Source: Merluccius polli (Eukaryota > Chordata > Actinopteri > Gadiformes > Merlucciidae). From it: a DNA stretch of 64,000 nucleotides. The notes beneath the pieces were generated by a model. That model saw only the letters and a program-made list of their open reading frames with translations. It searched no databases and was not told the origin of the DNA. The stretch is from NCBI GenBank assembly GCA_030340625.1, contig JAOPHQ010002361.1, forward strand, positions 5,001-69,000, written 5' to 3'. A program made the translations under genes and the position numbers. Positions 38,301 through 53,265 of this stretch are shown one piece after another (within the stretch, counting starts at the first letter, position 1; every line of letters starts with the position of its first letter).

Positions 38301-39209
38301 AGGTACTGCGTGTGCCTTCCACTAAATCTCTTGCGCTCCTTCCTTTTTCTCATGCTCTGCTCTGCAGTGGTGCATTGTTGCAGGCACATTCATTTTACTG
38401 GTACCATTTCTTAAACAGTTGAAGAAAAAAACAAGCGGCATCTCATGTCTACACAGACCCTTTTGGCTTTGGCTGCAGGTGAGCTGATGAAGTGATGTAG
38501 GAGATGGCGATCTCTAATTCTGCAACCCAATCACCCTAATGAGAACCCCCCCCCCCACCCCCCAACTTCTGAAACATCACCACCCCCCAACTAGCCACTA
38601 TATCTGTGATTCCTATCTTAAGGGTTAGAGACCTTGTGGAGCCCCATACGGCCTCTCAGACACACTCTGTAAAAACGTGCCGGGAACGACACGAGACCAG
38701 GGGGCCCAGACCCAAAGCTCAATTACCATGCGCAACATAAAACACGATGAGGTATCCTTTCAATGGGGCCGTGATGTAATGCAGGGCCCAGAGTGTGCCA
38801 GACAAGCTGGAGTTTAGATTTACGGTTTCTCCGTCAAATGGACCAGATCCCTGCGGTTCGGTCCGTGTCTAGGTTGCTTTAGTCTTGGCTGAGACCCTGC
38901 GCTCGCGTGTGGAGCTCATAGTCTGAACATGAGCAGCATGGGGGTCAACTGCCAATAATGAAATGGAACTAGGGGCACGTTGACGCTGCTGTTGCTGTCC
39001 TCAACACATGATGCTATCAAGAGAAATCCCATCCAAACACACATTTTGTGTTAGTTGTCTGGATTACTAAATGAAAAGGGAAGTTCTGTCTGTAAACAAC
39101 AAGGCTTCTTCTGCTATCTTTCAAGAAGAAGAAAATGGCATGCATGAGGAATAAAATGTCACATGGCCTTACACACCCAGCGATTATCTTGGTTACTGTG
39201 TATGTGTTG

Positions 39210-39260
<51 letters not shown>

Positions 39261-41308
39261 TATGATACAACAGGCTTGAACCACATTCCAAGACAGACTT
39301 AGGGGACTTGGTGGCTGGTGGGGTTTTCTCAGTATTCTTGAACGGTGCATTAACCAACATGGCCGCAGTGCTACCAGTAACCCTCAATAACAGCCTTCCT
39401 TCCTCCCCTTCCATGGTGCTCTGACAGAACCGGGCCATATGGGGCGCAGCGGCCCTCCTTCCTGACCGGGGGGGAGCCATGTCCTGCATCCCGACTGGCT
39501 ACTATGGGCCCCTGATGTCCAGCTCCACGGCTGGCACCCGAACATGGGCTACATGCAGGGCGGGGCAGATGGAGGACTGGGAAGACTGGGGGCGGAGATT
39601 GTGGCGAGGATACAGTAGGATACAACCCCCTATGCTAAGCCTTCATCTCCGAAGGCCCGAGATATACTTGCTTTTTAACCACGCATTCGCGTAGACAACC
39701 GGCTGCGTCGTGACCGGAACTGTTCACATACTTGCCTATGTACGTTGCGTGTAACTGTTACTGGAGGATTCTAGTAGAGGGCACACCAGAGAGCTCAGAC
39801 TGTATAACACTTCTGGATTTGCATGATGTACATTAAAACATGGCGACACTCGAGGAGGTTACTATCTTGTTAATTCTGAGCTCATGGTAGAAAAAGCGTC
39901 AGCGGCGGCATCGTAGAGGGTATGTGAGGCCCTGATCAGACAGAGCGCAGCCTGGGGCGGCTTTTTTGAAATTGTTTTCAATGAGAGTGAAGCGTTTTGC
40001 CTGCTGCTTTTGTGTTGCTTAGCGCCTTGCGATTTTCCGCTCTATGGGCCTCGCGTTTTCGCAGCAGCGCCCTGAACACCTCGAGTTGAAAACACTTCAA
40101 CTGAGAGCAGAAAAGCGCCCTACATTGCGTTTTTTCCCATTGTCCAATCGGATGAATCGATGAACTGTGGTGGTGACGACAACAAGTGGAAAGACCACGA
40201 TGGAGGATAAACTTGTGGTGGCTGTTGCTGGACACCCGGAGTTATACGACTTTACTAACCGTAGTTATCATAATATCAACAGAAAACTGCAGGCCTGGAG
40301 ACAAATGAGTGTGAAAATAACAATTAGGCTAAGGACAGGTGATGTGGTGGTTGCCTAGCAAAAAAAAAAAAAAGACGCAGCAAGCTAAACTGTAGGCTTC
40401 AACCAAAAAGGCAGTGCGGTGCATTTTGCAACCTGCAAAATCGCTCTGTCTCAGGGCCATATGAAAGATGCAAAAAGGCAAAGGACGTTTGGGTCTTGTG
40501 GCCATATGGTTTCCATCCAAGGCCCCTTAAAGAAACACTCCCTCTATGGTCGTGGTGGAGAAGCACAAAGGCCAAAAGCCATTATACAGGCCTGGGTATG
40601 ATTCAGCTGAAGAGGGCTTTGGGAGATTAGAAGTAACGCAACGTGGAAATCTCCTTCTCTTTCCCCTTATGTAACTGTCTGGGGGAAGGGGGATAGCTGC
40701 CTTCAATTCAGATCATGGGCACCTGAAGTAATAAGTACTTTACTTCTGAGCTACTTTCCACACACGCGTCTCTCCGTGTGCGTGCATGTGTTCGCATGTG
40801 TGAACGAATAACTGTAACCTAAACGTATTCCGATGATGAAATATCCTAATCCAATCTAATGTGTCATCCAATACTTTTAAAGCAAAGCGTTCCTTATTGT
40901 AAAGCAGGGGTTTTTTGCACACTCAAACAACTGGCCCCATTCTTCTACTTAAAGCTGCCTGAGCAGGCGAAAGTGAAAAACAGAGGAGGCACAAGTGGAA
41001 TATTCCTATATCACGCAAAGGCTTGTTTTGTTTTGTTCCTGGGCAAAAACCCTGCGACTCAGTGAAAGCAAATTCTTTACTAATCTTAAAGTGAATGCAG
41101 CACTGTAGACGAGAGGCGCAGGGCTATTTGAGCACTTTAGACCCAACAAACTGAGAGCAAACAAACCGTGTGTGCAAAACAGACCACACTGTAATATAGA
41201 CATATTAAGTGGGTTTAACAAATTCAAACAGCATATTTACTTTGTCTATTACACACACACACACACACACCACGTGACACAAACACACACCATAACATAA
41301 ACATAAAC

Positions 41309-41345
<37 letters not shown>

Positions 41346-43790
41346 CGTGGGCTCACCTGTGAGGCGGTTCCTGGGGTCTCAGGTGAAGACAGGCTGGCCT
41401 GGCTGGTGATGCTCTTCTCCAGGGTGTCCACCTTCTCGTAGGTCCTCTTCTGCCTGCCTGGCAGCTCCACGGGGCCCAGAGTTGGGTTGCTCTGGTGACC
41501 CGCTCTGTTCATTGACCGGGTGAGCGCGGCTCCAGCCAGATCCTCTCTGGAGGGGCACCTGCCAGCCGACGCGCTCCCTCCTGCTGCTCCTCCTCCTCCG
41601 TACCACCGCAGCGCCCCGTCCACCGGGGACAGGGTCCGGGGCATCACCACCCCCACTCTCTCCCCCAGCTCCGGGTCCAGCCCGGCCCGCACCTCCCGCA
41701 TAGTGTTGGAGCGACTCACCACCTCTCTCATTTCGGCCATCAGACGCTCGTTGAGCGCAGACAGCTCCCCGCTGCTGCCCACTGAGCCGGGCCGGCCGAC
41801 TGCTACTCCTCCGGCCCCCGTCCTTCGCCGGCTCTTCCTCCTCAGGCTGGGCGAGGGACCTGTGGAGTAGCCCGAGTCCTGGTAGATGGGGGGTGGCTGC
41901 GGCGTGGAAGGGGGGAAGTCCTGTGAGGCCTGGCTGCTCTGTCGGCTGTGGCGGGCCTCCATGGCGCGCTGCACGGTGGCCTCCAGGGCCCGCCAGCCCT
42001 GCTTCTTCTCCAGGGTGTTGGGCCCCGGGGTCCCCGGGGTCCCCGGGGTCCCCGGCTCCCTGTCCCGCGGGGGCGGGCCCCTTGGGGGGGCCTGGTGGGG
42101 ATGGGGCTGGGACAGTAGAGGGTCGGGTCTGGAAGTAGGGGATGGGCTGCGCGTCGAGCCAGGAGAGACCTGGGCGAGGTGCCCCTGTTTGGGGTCCACA
42201 TTGACCATGTGCTTGATACACTCCAAGCCGGCGGGGCTGTAGTCAGACTCGGAGGGGTTCCTCTTGTGCCTGGATCCCAGGTGAGGGGGGCCCGGGTGCT
42301 GGAGCAGCCGTGGCTTCTGGAGACTGTGTGTGGGCGTCAGGCGGGACAGGCCGGGGTTGTTGTGGACGTGAGCCCCCTCCACCTCCATGTCCATGGGCGG
42401 CTCGTCGTATATGGGGCACGCTGACACCGGGTCGTCGTAGAGCGGGGCGGTGCAGCCGTACGGCGGGGAGGCGGGGCGCGGCGTGCTGGTCTGGGACCTG
42501 AGCAACAGGGGACTGGGGTGGCCGCTCTCCGTCATCACCAGGCAAAAGCTGCCGTTGCTGCCTTTCCTCAGGTGGTGGGCCTGGCGTGGGTCAGAGGTCA
42601 TCTTGCCCGGCGGGGCGGTCTTGTAACCCTGGACGGAGCCCAGGTGTCCTCCCGGAGACTTGCTCCCGGCGGGGTGAAGTGTGAAGGCACTGGCCTTGCT
42701 GATGTGTGTGTTGTGCTGGAGGTTCTGCGGTTGCACGGAGGGGCTGGCCTGGCTCCTGCTCATACTGTTGACCTTCACCAACATGGCCGCCTTAGAGCCC
42801 GGCGGGGGCTGCCATCTTTGAGGAGTGTCCCTAAAGGGAGAAAAAAAAGCAGAGAACACAACTTTGAGACAGGAGGACAGAGTAGCTCACATCTATGGCG
42901 AAAAAAAAGGCAAGCGTTCCACTGTAAACAAACTAATCTCTGCCATCTTTTTAATATACACACTTGCTGGCAGCGGCGAGGAGAGGAAAAACAATCCTCA
43001 AATTCTTCTCCTAACATTTAAGTGACCCTCACAAACTTCTTGTCCCTTTTTAGTTCAGCGGTGCCTCAATAGCCTCGTGTAGCCCATGAAACAATAACTC
43101 CAATGTGTGCTGTGCAATACCAGAGGCTAAAAACAACTGCGACGTAATTGACTGCAACACAGCTGTCTACAATCCATCCAGAACGCTGCCTCTGGTGCCT
43201 CTGGCAGAAGGAGGCTGGTATATACTCTCTCTCTGGCTTTCTCATGCCTCTGCATTCTTCCATACGTTCAGACCAGACAGAAAAATAAAACCCCAGGTCA
43301 CATGGCCTCCAGGTCTGTTGTCTGTAAGAGTTAATGAGCATGGAGGGCTGCCTCTGTAGGCGAGGCTGGAAGGAGGGGTTTGCTTTGCGATCCCCTCAAG
43401 GGTTACAGTAGTCCAACAGCAGCACGGTAAATCTTTCTCTGCTGTTGTGTTAAAGGTTAATTCCTCTTCTCGGGGCTTTAGCGGCTGAGCTAAAGTCCCA
43501 GGCCTGGTTGGTACAGCGTTATAATCCCGGTCGGCGAGGAAAACAATCTGGTTTGGTAATCTGCACCGTCATAACCCCCCCCCCCCCCGGTGGCCCTGAA
43601 CCCACGCAATGCCTACCCACCGACTACATCGCCATCCGACAACGCCAAACCATAGTAACTTGACCACACCACCAAAGGCCATCATCTGGTCTAATAACGA
43701 CTCCTCATTTGCTCAAATAATGGATTAAACATGTCCTCCTAAAGCGAGCACACACATACAAAGACACACAGTTTCACGTACACTTTCTCA

Positions 43791-43821
<31 letters not shown>

Positions 43822-44291
43822 TACACTTATCCCTTCAAGCCAAGGATGACCTCCTAAAGCATAAACACACACATTCAGACTCAAACACACACACACACAC
43901 ACACACACACCCACACAGCTTGCCTGACAGCAGACGTGACACAGTACAGAATGTGCGCCAGGTGCATGCCTTCCTCTCGTCAGAATCAAAGGTCAACTCG
44001 GTTCTCGTTGCTGGAAAAACCAGGCCGGCGCGAGACGCCGCCTCCTCTGCCTCAGCCCCCCCCGCCCCGCCACGCCCCCACTCACTCTCATCAGCGGCGT
44101 TATTAACAGGATCAGAGCGGATCACCTGCTGTCTCCTCCAGTAATCCAAACAGAAACCCAGACCTGTTGAGGAGTCCACAGCTGCCCAGTGCTTTTCCCT
44201 GGCTCTTTCCTTCTCAGGGCTCTGGGACTCGGCGGAGAGCTGGGACAGGAAAAGGACCCCCCCCCCCCTCCCTATCTCTCTCCCTATCTCT

Positions 44292-44342
<51 letters not shown>

Positions 44343-45400
44343 CCTCTCTACCCTAAGTTTTTCTGGAACAATGCAGAAAAAATTCCCCTGAGATTCTATG
44401 AGCCAACAGCAGACTTCCTTTTCACTTCTCGGCTGCTGCTTGGACTTCAGCCCCTCTCTCTCTCTTTCTCTCCCTCTTACTCCCTTTATCGCCTACACCC
44501 ACACCCACACCTCCTTACCCACCCTCCCTCCCTCTCTCTCAGCATGAGTCACATCACCTTGGTGATTTGAATGTAAACAGCGTATTGTCTTCAAGCGGTC
44601 CGGCAAATGTGACCCTGCCAGGTTGCAGGCACGTGGGAATGTCACCAGGGACACGACGACGCAGAACCAAGTTGCGTACTTCACCAAACACACGTCACAC
44701 ACACACACACACACACACACAAACAAACAAACGTGTGAAGACATGGTTCTGTGGTGATGGATGAGATTCACGTCAAACTGCCACAAATGGTATTTGGGGG
44801 CAGCCTGTGTGTTTGTGGCGGTGGGAGGGGCTACAGAGTGATTAGGTGGTAATAGTAGAGGGTTGGGTCCGTGTGTTGGGAAAACTGTAAACAGGAGAAA
44901 CCACTGTTTGTTTGAATTGCAAGACTTCACAACCACCAATACCCCTTTCATGTCTGTTTCTAAGTGTGTTAGGTGGGGTGGGGTGGTATTGCACCGCCAA
45001 CCACTGTGGTTTCACTACAGCGAAAATGCAATTTCCCATATTAAAAATGACACATACAATCAGATGACACTAAGCGCTTTATTTTTAACGCCAACTTACA
45101 TCAATGTTGACGTTTCGGATGTCAACAGTGTTGGGGTTTTAAATAGATTACGCTGTGTGTGAAACATTTAAGGCCCGTTAAAACGTACGTGGAAAACAGT
45201 CTACGACACCCCCCAGCCAGTTAACATCAATGCCTCTCGTATAAACCTAGCAGCGCAGGAAGACCACACACCCAAAAATACCACAATAATAGCATTCCTA
45301 CCCCTGCTGTACACCAGCGTATCAAAGCACTCTTTGGCACAGCTCTATCTCACATGTGTCTACAAGGGGGCCCGCAGAGGCAGGCCTGAGAGCGAGAGAC

Positions 45401-45433
<33 letters not shown>

Positions 45434-46242
45434 CACTGGCGGTGAGTCATCTTCTTTATGAGGAGCGACCCTGAGAGTGATGTGACCACTGCACTTCCTG
45501 TCTGAGAACATCCCTCGGGGGCGGGGGCGGGCTTTGACGGCGTCCCTATACAGTGTAAACAGGATGCGACATAACTTAATGCAACCTTCGCACACCACAC
45601 AGAGGCCGGAAGCCAGGGTGGTGGGTGGGTGTTGTGGGGGGGGGCTTGAACCGTACTTATAGACGACTTACGTTGAGCTTTCAGAAAACATCTGACATCA
45701 TGCGTTCAAAAACGGGACAGTGCCACTAGCGCTCGGTGCACAATGAAACAGGGGGCTTTGGGATGTGTGTTTCTGATTACAATGTATCCAAGACAGGATG
45801 ACACTTATTCTACCTCTAAGCCACGCTACAGACAGGGATGAGATCAGAACACGCAAAACAACCAGGACAAGCACATAATGGAGAAGGGCGGGGTTGGGGC
45901 AGGAAACAGTGGCTTTATTCATTATTAAAACAGCTGTGGCTTCTAAGACGTTATAAACAAACACAGGGATCCGTCCTTATCGGCCATGCCTGTCCACGCT
46001 CAGGCTACATGAGGTCCGCTAGCTCTCATACTACGCCATACACATGCTAATCCCAAACTCATGGGGAGGGCCACTGATGAGGGACGCCTCCCAGCACTAA
46101 GAGGTAGGGATTTCATCAGGCTTTTGTCTCTCGTTGTTTGCCTGCGGTTGTGATTGCCGGGCTGTCCGCTAGCGTCACGGACTCATTCGCTTGCGGCGCA
46201 ACAAGTGAGGCAGCCTGCGGCGGCTATGCCCTCAATCTACAA

Positions 46243-46285
<43 letters not shown>

Positions 46286-49200
46286 CAGCTACAACAACAC
46301 CACAAACACTGCTGGGTCAAACACTGCTCGAACACAGTTAAGACTACAAACTCCTGGTCAAACAGGGCCAGCATAGGGTCTGGTAAGTGAGAGTGAGAAC
46401 ATCAGATGATAAAGTAGGAAGAAGAGGAAAGAAAGGGGAGGAAAGCAGTGGAGGCGAGCAGGGGACATGTGTAAATGAGAGGGGGTGCAGAAGAGAGAGA
46501 GGGGTTAGTCGTGGGAGAGTGCAGCATAGGGAATTGAGCGGGAAGCATTCCTCAGAGCTCATTCAGGCACGTGGGGGGGTCCGGGTTAGTGTGTGTGTGT
46601 GTGTTTGGGGATAAGGCGCGGGGGGGGGAGGCTGCACACAATGCAAGGCTGTACCATCGTCCGGGAGATTCTTCGCAGCAAATGGGGGTAGATGAAGGAG
46701 GGGAGGAGGAAGGGGAGACAGAGAGAGAGAGACAAGAGAAGCAGTCAACAGCACCTCTATTTGAAAAAGAGAGCCATCTGGACCATCACCATATTCGCTG
46801 AGACAAACACAGACTGGCTCATATGTTTTCATCAAAGGGTACATAGGAGACAACAGAAGCTAATCCGCTAATGCCGTGTCACCAACAGAACCCGGCCCAG
46901 CTTTGCTCTAAAACCATGAAGAGTTGTTTAGGCAGGGCGTGTTGCGTGCTATTGCAGCTGCCTCTACCTGCCAGGTATTCATCCACTGTTAGCTGAAGGA
47001 GGGAACCCCCTCCTTTAACCCCTCCAGGTGCCACAGTTTGGCTCCCAGGTGGTGAAACCAAAATCCTAATACTCTCCGCTTGATGACATAGATGTCCTCT
47101 GCTTCCCCCCTTCCAACATAAAATACATCGCATCGGCCCATACTTTGAACCATGGACACACAGACACTGACACACACAGAAGCATGCCCTTGCTAAGCCC
47201 AGGGTTGAGAGTGTGAGAGTGTGACCAACAGAGGGAGGGGAGAGAAACGTAAAGTGAATTTAGAGCCCTTTGGAGCCCAACGGGGTAATTTGATTGGATA
47301 TCGGGGCAGCAAATCAACTTAACGGTCAGCGAATTTCAATTAGTCTCAGCAGCTCTGGTGTCCCGCACTCATGACCACAGTCCAAAATACCTTGCAGTCG
47401 CAGTTCTCCATATCACCGCGGCCAGAGCGTCGCACTAACCGAACTAAATATACTCCTGGTTGTAAAGCTGTTAGCAGACGTTCCCGCCATCCCTTTATTT
47501 TCCTGCCTGGAACAACCGACGTTGGAAAAGCCATCAGCTGAGTCACGCCTGTGGATGGCGTTATGTATCTGAACAGTCTCAAATATACCCCCTGGGAGGA
47601 GTGGGGTCCTGAAAAACAGAAGTTATTATTATCGTCTGTTCAACAGGAAGAGGAAATGAGGTCGCACAGGCCAGGCATCGAGCTACACAAACACCTCTGA
47701 GTGTGTATAGGATTCTGCCCGACCTACGTAGAGGAAGGAAATGGGGAAGACAAAGGGGAAAAAGGCTGAAGACAATGTCTCCAACACTAACTGCCACTAT
47801 CCAAACTTCACTTTAGAGTTTTAAACACTGAAGAAGAAAAAAAAGAGAGGCCAGACCCAGACGAGTGACATTTAAGAGCCGGCTATAAAGCCGATAGCCT
47901 CCTTAGCTCTTGAGAAAGAGACACGCGAAGACACCTCCATGGGGACATGGAGCCAGGGCCAGTTGTCCCGCAACAGCTGAACCGACATGCCTCTCTTCCT
48001 CTGAGCCAAGATGTCTACCAGCTGTACATATCTGTGGCTCCAACTGAAACCTGCCTCTGCTGTAATGGACCTGCTGGGTACAGGCCAGAGGACAGCTCTG
48101 GTTGCCATGGCATTAGGGGACCAGGGCGCGACAGATTAGAGGTTGGGCCCAGACCGACGCCAGACGAAGCGGGCCCTCCTCTGGAATCCCTTTTTTAACG
48201 ATTTACGCTTTATTCCGTTTATGTTGAAGCCTCACAAGTTACCGACAGTAGTAGCTCAAATGATGATCTAATGCAGTAATCTACTGGATACCACCACCGC
48301 AAGGAAAATACTATAAAAAACCAACATAAAATGAAAAACGTCCAGGAGACTAATAAAAAACAGTTTGGCTTTGGTTCACTGCCATTAGGCCATTATATGA
48401 GGCCATATAGCAGTCTTGTTTAGTTTATTTAAACTATGCAGTTGTTTTTTTACACTGTTTAGTAAAAGTTATAGATGGCTCATTAATAAGTATCGGCGGG
48501 CCATTAAAACGTAGCAATCTGATTCATTGTGGGGAGTGAAAATGGAGCTATCGCTCAAATCCGAGAGAGGTTCACACTTTGTCGTTCGTGGCGGATGCAA
48601 CCAACTTGTTAGAGCAACAAGAGTAAACATCTGGAAAAGGCTGCATCTGGGCCTGAGTTGAACCCGACTGGGCACTGCGTTGAGAGGTTAGGCCATATGT
48701 GGTGCCGCTGGGCCTTCACGAGAGTCACCCAGAATGCATTCCGGCATGCTCATCGGAACGGTCTGGCCGTAAAACGCACAGCGCTTAAAATGCTATGTGG
48801 AATAAAACAAAAGGAGCTCGTTGGACGCGCTGCCGCAGACACATAAAACAGCGGCTATGTAATCTAGTTGACGACGAGGTTAGGAGAAACAAGAGAGAAA
48901 GTGAGAAAGAGGTAGCAAAAGAGTTATAGGAAAGACAAAGAACAAAAACACAAGCATTTATATCCAAAAGAAAACCAGGCCATTATCGCACTTAGCCAAA
49001 GCAAACCACTGAATCACGTGATTAGATTGCTAGTTCAAAGTACCACTTTAATCAGGAAAGGGAGACAAAGAAAAAAAAAGCACCTCCAAGATCGTTACTG
49101 TATATGGCAGCATATAGTATATGGCATCTGGAGAGAACAGAGTTGAGGAATGAGCTTACCATGCCGCAGAGATGAAACAACTGCTCTGCAGTTTCTAGTG

Positions 49201-51220
49201 TGTGTAAAATGAAAAAGAAAAAAAAACGTATAAATAAACTTGTGGCTTCGTCCTCAAAAGTGGAGCGAGAGATGAAAGTGTGTGAGACAGCTTAGGCTCA
49301 CGTTGTAAACACAGCCTTAATGAGTGAGTCATTAAAAAAAGGGAGAAAGGCCTCCCAGAGACTCCTGCTCGACCAGTTAGTCTTCCTAACTGGTCGACTA
49401 AGATGACTCACAAAACTCAAAAGCAAGTGGCATTCTATAGTGGCAAATATATTATATGATATTAATATATAAAATATTTGTCATAATAATAATAACAAAA
49501 GCAACTAAACAGCAGTAATACCTTTTTCCAGGGAAGACATATTTCTGTCTTCCCTGTGTTGAAGGCATCGTTAAACCATGGTACAATTACTAACAAGCAA
49601 CCGAGAGTTCAGCTGAGTTTGCACAAGGCTTTGAGATAATAATGCCTGTCTAGGGTTTCCCAACTATCTCCCCATAGGTTTCGCTATACGTGACAGCCAG
49701 CTCAAGATCTGGAAGAGTGAGTTTTTAAGTGTCTAACGTCGGCATTACGCTTGAATTCTGTGCTGTATTATTACGCCGCTAAATGACAGGGTATATACCA
49801 GCCATTTAGCTTTTGCTGTTCGACGTACTTAGACTTCCTGCTTAGAGAAAGCACCCAGTTGACCCCCGGGACAATTAGGTTTAACTAAGGCATTTTCTAC
49901 CCTTTAGCTGGCTATTACAGCCCCCCAACCAACCCACAGTACAATGGAGGTCCATGACCCCAGTGTGACCTGGGCCCCTGCGGCAGTGCTGGATCTGGCC
50001 CTACACTGCCAGGTCATGTGTTCTCGACAGGCGGTAACAGAACAGCCACTCAAACCCTAGAGCACCTGTGAAACTTGAAAGCAATACAAGACGATGGGGG
50101 AACGTGGGCACATAGACACACAGACATACACACACATGCCTCATAGGTTATTTACGGTGAAATTCTGTACAGATGTTGCCTGACAGATGACGAATTCAGT
50201 GAACAGGACACCCATACATACACACACGCACACACACAGACACTCATAGGGTGAAATCCAGTACAGATGTTACAAGCTAACAGCGTTCAGCCCTAGATCA
50301 GAGCCCCAGCCTGTCTTCATGCCCGTGGCCACAAGGAGGTGGTGAGCATGTTTTGCTTCAGGAGTCCTAGGTGTTTTCCTCAATAGCCTCACAGGTTAAA
50401 AATATCCACAACGGACTTGCCCATGGGGTCAGCCCTAACACACAGACACTTTAAACACACACACACACTTACACACGTACACTTCTGACAAGCATGTATA
50501 ACTACAAATACAGATAGCCTGTGCTTTGTAGATAACACAAACAGAGGTAGAGGAAGCTGAGATCACCGAGCTAGCAGATGAGTCGGCTTGTTGTTGGAAA
50601 CTTTTTTAAATCTGGTCAGTATCATGGCCACTCCTCTCTGTTATTTATAGCCATGATAACAAAAGGGAACTGGCCATGGAAGAAATGGGATGGTCCCCGT
50701 CTTTTACAAAGAACATCATTGTTTTCACAGACACGATGATTTTATGAATTCCCACTTCTGTTTAAAAATCTGCTTTGTCCGGCGAAAACGGAAAAGCAGG
50801 CATGACCGGGCATGTCTAAAGCGACTTAAGACTCTTGAAATCAAAACAACCTCAGTGTGAACTAAACTAACTTGTGACACCAAGACGGTTGCGACTTAAC
50901 ACAGCATCAACAAAACATGAATATATATAGAAAGAGATGACACTCGCGAAAGAAGCGTTCTGTCGTTCTGTCTGAGACGGTTGTCATTGGAGAGGAGTTC
51001 AAACTGCATTGACCCCTGCATTGACAGTTCTGATTTACCTCACTCTACTTCCTTGCCTTTAACCTTTGAACCTTGTCGTGCTCAATAAACCTGACCATAG
51101 GCTGATGAAGAACATGGCCCTGAACTGCTGCTCTATCGATACACATGACATTCAAATCATTAAAAAAATCATATACAGACTTTAAATCATTAAAATATGT
51201 CAATATTTCTTTTCATTTGG

Positions 51221-51254
<34 letters not shown>

Positions 51255-52944
51255 ATGCACAGATCAATCGGCCGATTATTATTGGCCAATATACACCCTA
51301 AACATGTGATTGGTTGATCAACTTGAAGTCTGCCGATTGCAAGAGCCGATCACGTGACTCTTTCACTATCTTCCATAATATAGTAATAGGCTTTATATAG
51401 GTCTGTGTTTTAAATGAAATAGTGTACTGGACAATTCTAGCCTATATTTCAATGTAAAGAAATCGACTGATCGTACATTTAAAAAAATCAGTGATTGGTA
51501 TCAGCCTAAAAAAACCTGATTGGTGCATCCCTAATTATTATACTTTATTTATTTTTTGGGTGTGATTCAATGTAAACACAAAGCTCTGTGCTGGTGCTGG
51601 ACTTCAATGCCCACCCCCACCTCTGCCCTCACCTCCGACGAAGACCCCACTGCCCAGGTCAACATCAGACCACAGAGTTTGTTTTCATCCATCCAGCAGT
51701 CACATTCCAGCCCTCCCCCCAGCGTTGTGGTGGTGGTGGTGGTGGTGGTGGTTTCCAGTTACTGAGAGAGGTGGCCAATGTTAACGTGTGCTGCTGCCAT
51801 ATGTCTGAGCCGGGTATCAAACCCCGGGAGTCGTGAGCTGGTGACTCCACACTCCAGGGATTGCCACAGCTGGCCTTATGGGGAAGGCAGTGGGGTGAGG
51901 AGGGGGTTCTAGGAAGGCCTGAGTCATGACCCTGTATCGGATTCACCACTGCACCACACGCGCCCATGTACAGACACGCACACAACACTCACAGGCGCTA
52001 TATGTGGTCTCCAGGAGTCCTCCCTCGACCTGGCCTGGCCTGCCTACCTTTACACAATGTCAAAGGTCAGAGGATGTGGTCAGGGCCAAGGTAAGCTGTG
52101 TAATATATTTTATATTATTTAGTTAAATATTATATATTTTGATTGCTGCTGATCAATAAAGGTAAGACCAGAATTAAAAGTACACCTCAGCTTCTTCTCT
52201 TTTAAATGCCTCTAGGCCACTACAATAGTAATGATAATGCTAAATGATAACAGTATAATATGAGCTGATGGGGCTGTGGGAGTCCACAAGACACAAAGTT
52301 GGGAGACAGACACTGCTCTAGATTATCTAGAACAGTTTTACGAATGTACCCCTCGAAGATACTCTTTCAGCCAAGTACCCCTTTCACCAGCACTAAACAT
52401 TTTGGGGCTGGAAAAAAATGAAAATGACTATAAATAATGTATGTGCATGATATTTGGTGTAAACATTAAACAATAAATTGGTGCTGCGAATACGTAGAAA
52501 TATTTACCGGAGGTAAAGGAGGTATTCAGATTAAACACATTTTATTATGGTGGTTATTATTATAACACTTATTATTATTTTACACTTGTTCATAACCGAT
52601 ATTAGAACAACAAAAAGGACTCAACATTATGCCACTGACACCCAACCTACCTCTCATGTGGACTCTCTTTGGATCCCTGAACACCAAGGGTAACATGACG
52701 AAAATTTTAGTCACACTCACGGCGGTTTACCGTAAGTTTAGACTTTCATCCCCCCCCCACCCCTACCCCTCTACACTGAACGAGCTACAGCGCTTGGTCT
52801 TAAGTGGTAGCCAGAGAAGGAGTGGTGGTGGGGGGTTGTTTTAGGAAAATGAAATGGGCGTAGGCACGAAGTTGGTTGGTGTTGGTAATAGTGGTGGTGG
52901 CGGTGAGCAAGCACACACACGCGCGCACACACACACGCACACAC

Positions 52945-52976
<32 letters not shown>

Positions 52977-53220
52977 TGAGGAGGACACTAAAGGCAGACC
53001 CCAGTGGCCCCGGGCCAGGCAAAATAGAGGCGGCATGTGTGGAATCCAGCAGGGAGGGAGAGATGGCGGTTGGCTGGCCGCAGCGCGGAGCACATGACGG
53101 GCTGAGTGAATGACTTACTGTTACAAGCCGATCTCCACCAACAACACCAGGGAGACGAGGGGGAGTTGTCACGCTATCTAATATGCATAGCCCCCCCGCC
53201 CTCCTCCTCCCTCACACACA

Positions 53221-53265
<45 letters not shown>

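Larger units (their letters stand above)
38165..41356 (-). other. arhgap39: arhgap39 intron with Harbinger remnant
   Basis: Contains a poly-G/GA start near 38171-38190, a poly-C run (38546-38556), a (GT)n tract (39211-39261), the PIF/Harbinger remnant (about 39900-40360), and CA tracts (41252-41270 and 41312-41344). No host exon was found. Confidence 0.75.

Noticed and set aside
42023..42055. Short regular repeats that might suggest a CRISPR array
   Set aside because: Units are 9 bases with no spacers, in a vertebrate coding exon. No CRISPR-like spacing occurs anywhere in the window.
41379..42221. Long alternative minus-strand frame in the arhgap39 linker exon
   Set aside because: It is a shifted frame of a GC-rich exon; only the main frame matches ARHGAP39 and keeps phase with its neighbours.
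51812..51823. A third tRNA-like B box (minus strand GGTTTGATACCC)
   Set aside because: No A box at the right distance and no SINE body was found, so it is left out.
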